This document shows, one piece after another, positions 43,541 to 51,559 of a DNA stretch of 64,000 nucleotides; position 1 is the first letter of the stretch, and each line of letters starts with the position of its first letter. The position numbers and the translations under genes are program-made. A model generated the notes under the pieces. The model was not told the DNA's origin, ran no database searches, and saw only the letters and a list, made by a program, of their open reading frames with translations. Source of the stretch: Fimbriimonadaceae bacterium (GTDB lineage: Bacteria; Armatimonadota; UBA10988); the NCBI GenBank assembly GCA_020850355.1, contig JADZEX010000076.1, positions 1 to 64,000 on the forward strand, given 5' to 3'.

Positions 43541-45724
43541 TCAGCGCTCCTGCGGTCCCAAGAGCTTCTCACCGGCGGCCAGCACCTGCTGCAGCGTGAA
43601 CGGCTTGCCGAGCACCATGTCGACCCCGCTGGCGGCGATCTGGTCGGGCTGGAGCTGCTCGCGGAACCCGGTCAGCAGCATCACCGGTGTGCCGCGCCCG
43701 GATTCCTTGACGGCCCGGATCACCTCCCAGCCCGAAAGGTCTTCGGTGCGCAGGTCGGTGCAGACCAGGTCGAAGTGGGTGTTCTGGAAGCGCTCGATGC
43801 CCTCCCGGCCGCCGGCGCAGGTCTCGCAGGTGTAGCCGGCGATGGTGAACAGCTCGCTGAGCACCTCGCAGAGCGCCTCTTCGTCGTCAATCACCAGCAC
43901 GTGCGGCACCGCCTGCCGTGGCTCGGTCTGGTCGGCCAGCAACGGCAAGGTGATGGTGACGGTCGTGCCGTGGTCCGGCGCGCTTTCGATGGTCACCTCG
44001 CCGCGGTGCCGGCTGATGATGCCGTAGGTCACCGAGAGGCCCAGCCCGACGCCGGTCTCGGCCTTGGTGCTGTAGAACGGGTCGAAGCAGGACTGCTGCT
44101 CCTCGGCGCTCATCCCGCGGCCACGGTCGACCACCGTCAGGATCAGCTCGCCGCCAGCGGTGTTGCCGTGCAAGGTGACGATCCCGCCGCCGGGGCTGGC
44201 CTCCAGCGCGTTGGTCAGCACATTGCCGACCGCTTCGACCAGCTCGTCGACGTTGGCCTGGACCTGCCCGTGGAAGGTGTCCAGCTCCAGCTCGATGTGG
44301 TACCGGGCCCCCGAGGCGCGCGAGAAGCCGGCGACCTGCTGGCGCGCCGCGTCGGCCAGGCGCTGCCAGAGGACTGGCGCATCGACCGGCTGGAAGTCGT
44401 CCTCGCTGCGTTCGCGGGTGAACTCCTGCAGCCGGCGGACCGTCTGCGCGGCGCGCCAGCCGATCTCCGAGATGGTCGTCAGGCCTTTCAGCACGGCGCG
44501 GTCCTCGGTCTGGCGCTGCAGAAGTTGGGCGCGGGCGAGGATCCCGCCCAGGGCGTTGTTGAACTCGTGGGCGACCCCGCCGGCCATCTGGGCGAGGGCC
44601 TTGAACTTGGCACCAGTGGTGGCCTCGGCCTGGGCATGGCGCAGCCGCGCCAGACTGTGCTCCTGCGCCTCCTGCAGCCCGGCGTCGCGGAGCGCCAGGG
44701 CGATGTGGAAGGCGAGCTGCTCGGCGAGGCTCTGCCGCTCGGCCAGCTCGGCGGCCTCCGGCGCGCAGTAGCCCAGCACGAGGGTGCCGTAATCGTCGCC
44801 CTGGAACAGCAACGGCACCGTCACGACCTGCTGCACGCTGGCCGCCAGGAGCCGCTCGGCGAGGAGGTCACCGGGCACCACCGGGAGGCTCCGGGCCCGG
44901 TACGGCGCGCCCTTGGCCTGCGCCAGCAGCGCGCTCTCGGCGGTCGTCAGCAGATAGCGGTCGACCGTCTGGTGGCAATCGTAGGCGCGCTGGGTGGGGT
45001 CCCAGCGGGCGACGGTCACCCAATCGGCTTCGAGCAGTCCCCGCAGATGCGCCACGGCGCGCCGGCAGAGGTCTTCGGGATCACGGTCGAGGTGCAGCGC
45101 CACGAGCGCCTCGCGGAGGCCGGCGGTGGCCGCGGTCGGCAGCGGCGCCAGGGTCGACGGGTCGCCGCGCAGGGCCTCCCAGAGGGTCTGCGCCAGCAAC
45201 TGCCAGCGCTCAAAGCTCACCTCGACCCAGGGATCGAGACGGGCGCTGAACAGGCCGACCAGCCCGGCAAGCTGCCCGTGGCCGGCCAGCGGCAGCACCA
45301 GCGCCACCCGCACCCCACCCGCAGCGAGCGTCCGCTGCCAGGGGTCTTCGCCATGCTCATCGGGCTGCAGGCGCAGGTCGCTGGCCATCACCGGCTTGCC
45401 GTCGGCCAGCAACTCCAACAGCGCCGGCGGCTCCGGCACCTGGGCCGCCACGGCCGCCGGGCCGGCGGTCGACAGAGTCACCCACTGCCCCGCCTGCAGC
45501 CAGCGCACCGCCACGGTGGTCTCGTGGCTGGCCAGCAGCCGCGCGGCGCGCTCGGCGGCCGTCGGTTGCGGCAGGCGGGCCGTGGCCAGCCGCAGCAAGT
45601 CCAGCAGCACGCCGTCGCCGGCCGGCCCCAACCGGCTGCCGAGCGTTGCCACGTCACTGCCGATCCGAGGTTCCATCGCCGCGACCTTGCCACTTTCGTA
45701 TCGACCGCCTTGTGGGTTGTCCAT
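43541..45724 (-). CDS. Hybrid sensor histidine kinase with two GAF-like domains and a receiver
   Basis: A 727-residue cytoplasmic sensor kinase without membrane helices. Two GAF-like domains fill about residues 20-370. The His box is GGVAHEFNNALGGI, and the N box NVLTNALEASP, G1 DRGRGM and G2 GVGLGLS are intact, as in the NtrB-like group. A receiver domain (about 600-727) has DD in VLVIDDEEAL, phospho-acceptor Asp in VCTDLRTED and Lys in LGKPF. The frame is open upstream, but ATG 45724 has GGGGAG and avoids overlap with the divergent reductase gene. No output domain is fused, so it phosphorylates a separate partner or acts by phospho-sink. It is upstream of the MrfA-like helicase gene. Confidence 0.9.
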   Translation of the reverse strand: MDNPQGGRYESGKVAAMEPRIGSDVATLGSRLGPAGDGVLLDLLRLATARLPQPTAAERAARLLASHETTVAVRWLQAGQWVTLSTAGPAAVAAQVPEPPALLELLADGKPVMASDLRLQPDEHGEDPWQRTLAAGGVRVALVLPLAGHGQLAGLVGLFSARLDPWVEVSFERWQLLAQTLWEALRGDPSTLAPLPTAATAGLREALVALHLDRDPEDLCRRAVAHLRGLLEADWVTVARWDPTQRAYDCHQTVDRYLLTTAESALLAQAKGAPYRARSLPVVPGDLLAERLLAASVQQVVTVPLLFQGDDYGTLVLGYCAPEAAELAERQSLAEQLAFHIALALRDAGLQEAQEHSLARLRHAQAEATTGAKFKALAQMAGGVAHEFNNALGGILARAQLLQRQTEDRAVLKGLTTISEIGWRAAQTVRRLQEFTRERSEDDFQPVDAPVLWQRLADAARQQVAGFSRASGARYHIELELDTFHGQVQANVDELVEAVGNVLTNALEASPGGGIVTLHGNTAGGELILTVVDRGRGMSAEEQQSCFDPFYSTKAETGVGLGLSVTYGIISRHRGEVTIESAPDHGTTVTITLPLLADQTEPRQAVPHVLVIDDEEALCEVLSELFTIAGYTCETCAGGREGIERFQNTHFDLVCTDLRTEDLSGWEVIRAVKESGRGTPVMLLTGFREQLQPDQIAASGVDMVLGKPFTLQQVLAAGEKLLGPQER

Positions 45725-45744
45725 AGCGGTCGCTCCCCTAATAC
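45717..45744 (+). promoter_or_regulatory. Possible promoter of the NDUFA9-like reductase gene
   Basis: TTGTCC (45717-45722), a 16-bp spacer and TAATAC (45739-45744). It lies in the 67-bp divergent gap, with its -35 box at the start of the kinase gene. Confidence 0.4.
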
Positions 45745-45791
45745 TACCATACGACACCCGCCGCGCCGCGGTCGGGCGGTGGAGCGCGCCC

Positions 45792-46694
45792 ATGGTCCTG
45801 GTCACCGGTGCAACCGGCTTCCTCGGCGGACACCTGATCACCCGGCTGCTGGCCGACGGCGTGCCCCTCCGCGCCTTGGTGCGGCCCCGCTCGCCCCACC
45901 AGTTCCTGGCCCGCCGCGGAGTCGACCTCGCCTTTGGCGACGTCGCCGACCCGGCCAGCCTGCCCGCGGCCTGCGCCGGCTGCAGCGCCGTGCTGCACCT
46001 CGTCGGCCTGCTCCGCGAACCGCCCGGGGTCACCTTCGAGGCCGTCGTCGCCGAGGGCACGCGGAGTCTGGTGGACGCCGCCGTCACCGCCGGTGTTCAG
46101 CGTTTTGTCTATGTCAGCGCCATCGGCGCCCGGGCCGACGCGCCGAGCCGCTACCACCGCACCAAGGCCGCGGCCGAGGCCGCCGTGCGGGCGGCCGCCT
46201 TGGACCACGTGATCGTCCGGCCGTCCATCGTCTACGGCCCGGGCGACGCCTTGACCAGCCTCTTCCTGAAGGTCCCGGTGCCGCTGCCCGGCGGTGGCCA
46301 CAACTACGTGCAGCCGGTCGCTGTCAGCGACCTGGTCGAGATCCTGGCGCAGGCCCTGCGGCGGCCCGAGGTGGCGGGCCAGACCTACGAGGTCGGCGGC
46401 CCCACCGCCGTCACCTTTGCCGAGTTCGTCCGCGAGCTGGCCCGCGTCAGTGGTTCACGGCTGCCCCACCCGCCGCTGCCGATGCGGCTGGCCGAGGCCC
46501 AGGCGTGGGTCTTCGACGCCCTCAAGAAGCCGCTCTACCGCCTCGGCCTGGAACCGCCGTTGAGCACCGACCAGTTGCTGATGCTGGCCGAGGACAACGT
46601 CTGCGACGTGGCCCGGGTACAGCGCGACTTCGGCCTGGCGTTGACCGACCTGACCACCGGCCTGCGCCGCCAACTGGCCCCGCAGGCCGCCTAG
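45792..46694 (+). CDS. NAD(P)-binding NDUFA9-like/atypical SDR protein
   Basis: A 300-residue atypical short-chain dehydrogenase. The Rossmann motif is VTGATGFLGGHL at the N-terminus, followed by FGDVADPASL and VYVSAIGA. The catalytic YxxxK is present as YHRTK. The relation is to complex I NDUFA9-like and sugar-nucleotide-epimerase-like proteins, which often act on quinones, sterols or polyketides or lack catalysis. GGAG seven bases upstream supports ATG 45792. It lies 11 nt before a lipoprotein gene. Confidence 0.85.
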   Translation: MVLVTGATGFLGGHLITRLLADGVPLRALVRPRSPHQFLARRGVDLAFGDVADPASLPAACAGCSAVLHLVGLLREPPGVTFEAVVAEGTRSLVDAAVTAGVQRFVYVSAIGARADAPSRYHRTKAAAEAAVRAAALDHVIVRPSIVYGPGDALTSLFLKVPVPLPGGGHNYVQPVAVSDLVEILAQALRRPEVAGQTYEVGGPTAVTFAEFVRELARVSGSRLPHPPLPMRLAEAQAWVFDALKKPLYRLGLEPPLSTDQLLMLAEDNVCDVARVQRDFGLALTDLTTGLRRQLAPQAA

Positions 46695-46705
46695 CGGAGA
46701 GCCCC

Positions 46706-47353
46706 ATGGCGCGGCGAGCCGGGCTGCTGGCGACGCTGCTGCTGATGCTCACCAGCGGCTGCGGCCGCCCGCCGCTGGAAGCTGCCCTGGCCGAGCTGGC
46801 GACCGCCGAGCGCTGCGACCGGGCGCTCGAAGGCGCCGCCGATCCCGCGTCCCTCGAGCAGCAACGCGACGGCGCCTATCGGGCGGCCGAGACTCAGCTC
46901 CAGGCGGTGCTCGCGCGGCAGCCCGCGCCGCCTGCCGCGCGCCTGGCGGCGGCCACCCTGGCCTGGCACTACCACCAGGACCTCAGCGCCGCCCTACGCC
47001 ACGCCAATGCTGCGGTCAGCGCGCTCGAGCAGGCCCCGGCGGCGAGCCTGGAGCAGCTCCAGCCCGGCGGTCAGCGCGGCGCGCAACTGCTGGCCGCGGC
47101 GCTGGCCTGCCGCGCTGGTCTGCTACTGAGCGCATACACCAACCCCAGCGACGCCGGGGCGCAGCCCGCCGCGGTGCCCGCCGGACCGCTCGACCAGGCC
47201 GCCGCCGACGCCCGACGCGCGGTGGCGCTCGATCCGCAGCCGCCCTACCAGACGCTGCTGGCCTCGATCCAACGCTTCGCCGCCGCCCCGCCGGGCGCCG
47301 CACCGCTTGACCCCGGCGCGCTGCAAGAGCGGCCGGCAAGCCCTGAGGAGTAA
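46706..47353 (+). CDS. Lipoprotein with TPR-like helical region
   Basis: A 215-residue lipoprotein. The lipobox LTSGC places the acylated Cys at about residue 19. The mature part is Ala/Leu-rich and helical, with repeat-like stretches (YRAAETQLQAVLARQP, LRHANAAVSALEQAPA) reminiscent of TPRs. No known function. It is 3 nt from the PdxA2-like gene and probably co-transcribed with the SDR and PdxA2-like genes. Confidence 0.65.
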   Translation: MARRAGLLATLLLMLTSGCGRPPLEAALAELATAERCDRALEGAADPASLEQQRDGAYRAAETQLQAVLARQPAPPAARLAAATLAWHYHQDLSAALRHANAAVSALEQAPAASLEQLQPGGQRGAQLLAAALACRAGLLLSAYTNPSDAGAQPAAVPAGPLDQAAADARRAVALDPQPPYQTLLASIQRFAAAPPGAAPLDPGALQERPASPEE

Positions 47354-47356
47354 CCG

Positions 47357-48343
47357 ATGCGGCGACCGCGGCTGGCCATCACGATGGGCGACCCGGCCGG
47401 GGTGGGACCCGAGCTGGCGGTCCGCGTGGCGGCCGATCCGGCGCTGGCGGAGGTCGTTGAGTTGAGGCTGGTGGGCGCCGTCACGACCTTGCAGGAGGCC
47501 GCCCGCCAGCTCGGCTGCGCGACACCGCGGGCGGTGCTGGAGCCGGCCGGGGTCGGCGGGGTCTACCCCCGCGGCCGGATCGACGCGGCCTGCGGCGAGG
47601 CCGCCTGGCGCTGCGTCGCGGCGGCGGTCGGCCTGGCGCTGGCGGGCGAGGTCGACGCGGTAGTCACCAACCCGCTGCACAAAGAGGCGCTGCGCGCCGC
47701 CGGACACCTGCAGGCCGGCCACACCGAGATCCTGCGTGATCTGACCGCCGCGCCGCGAGTCGCAATGATGCTGGTCGGCGAGGGGTTGCGGGTCGTCCAC
47801 ACCACCGTCCACTGCAGCCTGCGGGAGGCCGTCGAAGGGTGTCGCCGCGAGCGCATCGTCGAGGTCCTGCAGCTCGCCGACGCCGCGCTCCGGGAACTCG
47901 GCCTGACGGCCCCGCGGCTGGGCATGGCGGGGCTGAATCCGCACGCCGGCGAGGGCGGGCTGTTTGGTCGAGAGGAGCTCGAACAGATCCGACCCGCCTG
48001 CGAGGCGGCGCGCGCCGCCGGGATCGACGTCGGCGACCCGCTGCCGGCCGACACGATCTTCCCGCAAGCGGTCGGCGGCCGGTTCGATGCGGTGGTGGTG
48101 CATTACCACGACCAGGGCCACATTCCGGCCAAGCTGCGGACCTTTCAGTACGACGCCGCGGCCGGTGGCTGGGGCGTCGTGGCCGGCGTCAACATCACGC
48201 TCGGCCTGCCGATCATCCGCACCAGCGTCGACCACGGCACGGCTTTCGACCAGGCCTGGCAGGGCACCGCCAGCGACGCCAGCCTGCGCGAGGCCATCCT
48301 CTGCGCCGCCACGATGGCGACGAGTCGGCAGGCCCGGCCGTGA
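47357..48343 (+). CDS. PdxA2-like 4-phosphohydroxythreonate/tetronate dehydrogenase
   Basis: A 328-residue metal-dependent decarboxylating dehydrogenase of the PdxA family. It has TMGDPAGVGPE, TNPLHKEALRAAG, GHTEIL, NPHAGEGG, HYHDQGHIPAKL and TSVDHGTAFD. The HIP-x-K form after YHDQG matches the PdxA2 branch, which oxidises 4-phospho-D-threonate or -erythronate in C4 sugar-acid catabolism. Vitamin B6 PdxA usually has LPVLK there. A vitamin B6 role is not excluded. No tetronate kinase gene (DtnK/OtnK) was seen in the window. The BMC operon starts 62 nt downstream with its own promoter. Confidence 0.82.
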   Translation: MRRPRLAITMGDPAGVGPELAVRVAADPALAEVVELRLVGAVTTLQEAARQLGCATPRAVLEPAGVGGVYPRGRIDAACGEAAWRCVAAAVGLALAGEVDAVVTNPLHKEALRAAGHLQAGHTEILRDLTAAPRVAMMLVGEGLRVVHTTVHCSLREAVEGCRRERIVEVLQLADAALRELGLTAPRLGMAGLNPHAGEGGLFGREELEQIRPACEAARAAGIDVGDPLPADTIFPQAVGGRFDAVVVHYHDQGHIPAKLRTFQYDAAAGGWGVVAGVNITLGLPIIRTSVDHGTAFDQAWQGTASDASLREAILCAATMATSRQARP

Positions 48344-48353
48344 GCCCGGGCGG

Positions 48354-48382
48354 TTGTCGCCGGGCGCGGCTTCGGCTATGCT
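48354..48382 (+). promoter_or_regulatory. Promoter of the BMC operon
   Basis: TTGTCG (48354-48359), a 17-bp spacer and TATGCT (48377-48382). It is followed by an AGGAGGT Shine-Dalgarno at 48394-48400 and ATG 48406. Confidence 0.65.
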
Positions 48383-48405
48383 GAGCGGGTCACAGGAGGT
48401 GCGGC

Positions 48406-49554
48406 ATGACCGGCAAGGAGCGGCTGGAGACGGCCCTGGCGCATCGCGAGGCCGACCGCGTCCCGCTCGACCTCGGCGCGATGCCGTTCAGCGGGATCGT
48501 CACCGTGGCCTACCGCAACTACTCGCGCTACAGCGGCCTGGAGCTGCCCGAGCCGGCAGTCGCCGATGTCAAGCAGCAACTGGCCGCCTGTGACCAGCGG
48601 CTGCTCGAAACCCTGGGGGTCGACACGCGCCCGGTGCGGCGCGGCCGCTCGGCGAAGCAGACCGACGCCATCACGCGCGACGGCGCCTACGAGTGCTTCG
48701 TCGATGAGTGGCAGCTCGGCTGGCGGCGGCCGGTGCCCGACGGGCTCTACTTCGATCTCTTCCAGCACCCGCTGGCCGACCTGAGCCTGGAGGCCGTGAA
48801 GCGCTTCGCCTGGCCCGATCCCGCTGCGCCGGAGCGCTTTGAGGGCATGGAGGCGGAAGTCGCCACGCTGGCCGCCGGGGGCCATGCGCTGGTGATGGGC
48901 GGGTTCTGCGCGGGCGTCTGGGAGATGTCCCTGTGGCTGCGCGGCTATGACGGCTTCTACCTCGACATGGCCGCCGAACCGGAGCTGGCCGATTGGCTGA
49001 TCGGCAAGATGGTCGACCTCAAGCTGGCCTATTGGGAACAGGCCCTGGGGCGGGTCGGGCAGTACGTCAGCGCCTGCTACGAGGCCGACGACCTGGGCGC
49101 GCAGGACGCCCTGATGGTCAGCCCGCCGATGTGGCGCAAGCTGGTGAAGCCCCACCAGGCGCGGCTGTTTGCCGGCATCAAGGCCCTGGCGCCGCATGTC
49201 AAGCTGGTCTACCACAGCGACGGCGCCATCTTCGACGTGATCGGCGAGCTGATCGACCTCGGCATCGACGCCCTCAACCCGATTCAGGTCAGCGCCAGCG
49301 GGATGGGCGACACCGCCCGGCTGAAGGCCACCTACGGCCGCGACCTCTGCTTCTGGGGCGGCGCCTGCGACAGCCAGCACACCTTGCCGCACGGCACGCC
49401 GGCCGCGGTCCGAGAGGAGACCAAACGGCGGATCGGCGACCTGGCACCGGGCGGCGGGTATGTCTTTGCGGGGATCCACAACATTCAGGCCGATGTGCCG
49501 CCGGCCAACCTGGAGGCGCTCTGGGAGACCTTCGCGGCGGAGGCGGGGTACTGA
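48406..49554 (+). CDS. Uroporphyrinogen decarboxylase (URO-D) family protein
   Basis: A 382-residue TIM-barrel protein of the URO-D superfamily, which includes heme-biosynthetic HemE and corrinoid methyltransferases such as MtaA. Typical features are an early ADRVPLDLG, the central YHSDGAIFDVIGELIDLGIDA (in two parts), and the end motif APGGGYVFAGIHNI followed by DVPPANLEAL. The HemE substrate-binding N-terminus (RxPVWxMRQAG) is absent, so this is not a heme enzyme. Related proteins are abundant in polysaccharide-degrading phyla and mostly uncharacterised. It is the first gene of the BMC operon and 4 nt before the next gene. Confidence 0.82.
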   Translation: MTGKERLETALAHREADRVPLDLGAMPFSGIVTVAYRNYSRYSGLELPEPAVADVKQQLAACDQRLLETLGVDTRPVRRGRSAKQTDAITRDGAYECFVDEWQLGWRRPVPDGLYFDLFQHPLADLSLEAVKRFAWPDPAAPERFEGMEAEVATLAAGGHALVMGGFCAGVWEMSLWLRGYDGFYLDMAAEPELADWLIGKMVDLKLAYWEQALGRVGQYVSACYEADDLGAQDALMVSPPMWRKLVKPHQARLFAGIKALAPHVKLVYHSDGAIFDVIGELIDLGIDALNPIQVSASGMGDTARLKATYGRDLCFWGGACDSQHTLPHGTPAAVREETKRRIGDLAPGGGYVFAGIHNIQADVPPANLEALWETFAAEAGY

Positions 49555-49558
49555 GGCG

Positions 49559-50515
49559 ATGAGCGCCCTGCTCTGCCTCTGCTGCCTGCTGGCCACGCCC
49601 GCGGAGCCCCCGGCGCCGGGCTGGCAGAGCGTCACCTTCGCCCTCCGCCGGCCGCTGGCGGGCAGCGACGAAGCCGTGCTGCTGCGCCGCTGGCCGGCCT
49701 GGCAGCAGTCCTGGCGGCCCGACCGGCGGGCTCTGCCGCTGGCCCCGCCGACCGCCGGTGGCGACCTGCTGACCCAACTCGCCAGCCTCGACCGGGTCGC
49801 CGCGGCGGTCGGCCCAACGCGGCTGGTGGTGGTCACGCCGACCGTCGGCGAGGCCGGCTGGGAGACCAGCCAGAACCCCGTCTGGCTCCCGCTCGGCGGC
49901 CATCCAGTGGTGGTGGCGACGCCCCTGGCGCACTGGGCGGCCCAGCTCGGCACGGCCGCGGCGGAGCACCTGGCGCTGACCTGTGAAGGCTGGCACCGAC
50001 CGCCGACGGCCGCGCAGTTCGGCGCCCAGATCGACGCGCTGGCGACCGTCGCGGCGGCCAAGGACAAGCACTTGGAGCTGTGGCTGCCGGCCACCGCGCT
50101 GCTGCCCGACCGCGCCAGCCCGGCCTGGCTGGCGGCGCTCACCGCCGAGCGGCTGGCGCGCCTGCAGCGGGTGCTGCTGTACGACAGCCACGCCGCCCGG
50201 CGGCCCGGCGGCCCGGACGAGGTGGTCCGGCCGAGCGCCCTGGCGCCGGCCGGCGACTACACCCGCCTGGCCACCGCCGCGGCAACCTGGGCGGCCAGCG
50301 GGGCCGATCTGCTGGACTCGCCCGCGGTGCCGCTGCGCACCGTGGCGCAGGGACAGGCCCAACTGGCCGATCTGGCCGCGGCCGGCTTCGGGCACCTGCT
50401 GCTCCGCGGCCGGCTGGACACCCCCCAGGCACCCGTCTGGAACGCCTTGTTGCAGGGCCTGCCGCGGGCGCAGGAACCGGCGGCCACGGCGCGAACTGGC
50501 GCGGAAGGAACTTAG
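49559..50515 (+). CDS. Exported protein of unknown function in the BMC operon
   Basis: A 318-residue protein with a probable short signal sequence (MSALLCLCCLLATPAEPPAPG). The mature part has alternating strand and helix pieces (RLVVVTPTVG, HLALTCEGWH, KHLELWLPATALLP, RVLLYDSHA, GFGHLLLRG) that look like a degenerate TIM-barrel fold. No conserved catalytic motif was seen. ATG 49559 is chosen because upstream codons overlap the URO-D gene and a signal peptide appears at this start. It is tightly packed between the URO-D gene and the aldolase gene (3 nt). Why an exported protein sits in a BMC operon is not clear. Confidence 0.6.
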   Translation: MSALLCLCCLLATPAEPPAPGWQSVTFALRRPLAGSDEAVLLRRWPAWQQSWRPDRRALPLAPPTAGGDLLTQLASLDRVAAAVGPTRLVVVTPTVGEAGWETSQNPVWLPLGGHPVVVATPLAHWAAQLGTAAAEHLALTCEGWHRPPTAAQFGAQIDALATVAAAKDKHLELWLPATALLPDRASPAWLAALTAERLARLQRVLLYDSHAARRPGGPDEVVRPSALAPAGDYTRLATAAATWAASGADLLDSPAVPLRTVAQGQAQLADLAAAGFGHLLLRGRLDTPQAPVWNALLQGLPRAQEPAATARTGAEGT

Positions 50516-50518
50516 CCG

Positions 50519-51559
50519 ATGACGTCACGCAAGCTGCGGGGGATCTTCTGCCCCCACATGGTGCCGCTGGACGACCGCGACCGGATCAACGAGCCGGAGC
50601 TGCGGCGGATGGTCGAGTGGCTGATCCAAAGGGGCGTCCACGGGCTCTACCCGAACGGCAGCACCGGCGAGTTCACGCGGTTCAGCTTCGAAGAGCGCAA
50701 GGAGATCGTGCGGATCGTCACCGAACAGGCCGCCGGCCGGGTGACCATCATGGCCGGCGCCGCCGAGGCCAACGTCAAGACCACGCTGGCCGCCTGCGAG
50801 TACTACCACCGCATCGGCTGCGACACCGCCGCGCTGATCCCACCGATGTACTTCCCGGTGCAGCAGCCCAACATCCGGGAGTACTTCCTGACGGTGGCGC
50901 GCGAGTCGCCCATCGACCTGACGGTCTACAAGATCCCGCAGTTCACCAGCGACATCCACCTCGACACGCTCAAACGGCTGGCCGAGCACCCGCGGATCAT
51001 TGGCATCAAGGACAGCAGCCGCGACTTCCCCGGCTACCTGACGATGATGCACGAGGTGCGGGCGATCCGACCCGACTTCAGCTTCCTGATCGGCTGCGAG
51101 GAGATCCTCTGCCCGTCGCTGCTGATGGGCGGCGACGGCGGCACCATCGCCACCTCGGGGGTGGTGCCCGAGCTGATCGTCGAGATCTACAACCGCACGG
51201 TGGCCGGCGATCTGGCCACCGCGCTGCCGCTGCAATACGCGCTGCTGCGGCTGATCCGGCAGTTGGTGTTCGGAGTCGAGTTCCCCGAGGGCGTGCGCGT
51301 GGCGCTGGGCGTGCGGGGCTTCCAGATGGGCGCTTCGCGGGTGCCGCTGAGCCCCGAGGTGCGGGTCGACGCCGAGCGCGTGAAGGCCGAGCTGACCAGC
51401 ATCTTGACCGGCCTGCGCTGCGAGTTGCAGGCTGGCGACGGTCCGCCGGCGGTCTGCGCCGGCCCGGCCGCCGGCTCCCCGGCGGGCAGCTTCGACGAGG
51501 CAACGGTCCGCGCGCTGGTCGAGAAGGTCGTCCGGCAGTTGACGGCTGACGGCCGGTGA
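50519..51559 (+). CDS. DapA/NAL-family aldolase with C-terminal encapsulation-peptide-like helix
   Basis: A 346-residue class I aldolase or lyase of the dihydrodipicolinate synthase/N-acetylneuraminate lyase superfamily. It keeps YPNGSTGEF (45-53), Tyr137 in VYKIP (the family usually has YNIP) and the Schiff-base Lys164 in IGIKDSS. Known members cleave or form bonds to pyruvate (DapA, NanA, 2-keto-3-deoxy-sugar-acid aldolases). The core ends near residue 300. A Gly/Pro/Ala-rich linker (303-324) follows, then an amphipathic helix (326-343: DEATVRALVEKVVRQLTA) with V330, L333, V334, V337, V338 and L341 on one face. This is the form of BMC encapsulation peptides. Its TGA overlaps the GTG of the BMC gene. 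Substrate not proven. Confidence 0.88.
   Translation: MTSRKLRGIFCPHMVPLDDRDRINEPELRRMVEWLIQRGVHGLYPNGSTGEFTRFSFEERKEIVRIVTEQAAGRVTIMAGAAEANVKTTLAACEYYHRIGCDTAALIPPMYFPVQQPNIREYFLTVARESPIDLTVYKIPQFTSDIHLDTLKRLAEHPRIIGIKDSSRDFPGYLTMMHEVRAIRPDFSFLIGCEEILCPSLLMGGDGGTIATSGVVPELIVEIYNRTVAGDLATALPLQYALLRLIRQLVFGVEFPEGVRVALGVRGFQMGASRVPLSPEVRVDAERVKAELTSILTGLRCELQAGDGPPAVCAGPAAGSPAGSFDEATVRALVEKVVRQLTADGR

Noticed and set aside
42755-47353. A 1532-codon plus-strand open frame
   Set aside because: It is an antisense artefact of the helicase and kinase genes caused by high GC. Only its 3' end (46706-47353, the lipoprotein) is a real gene.
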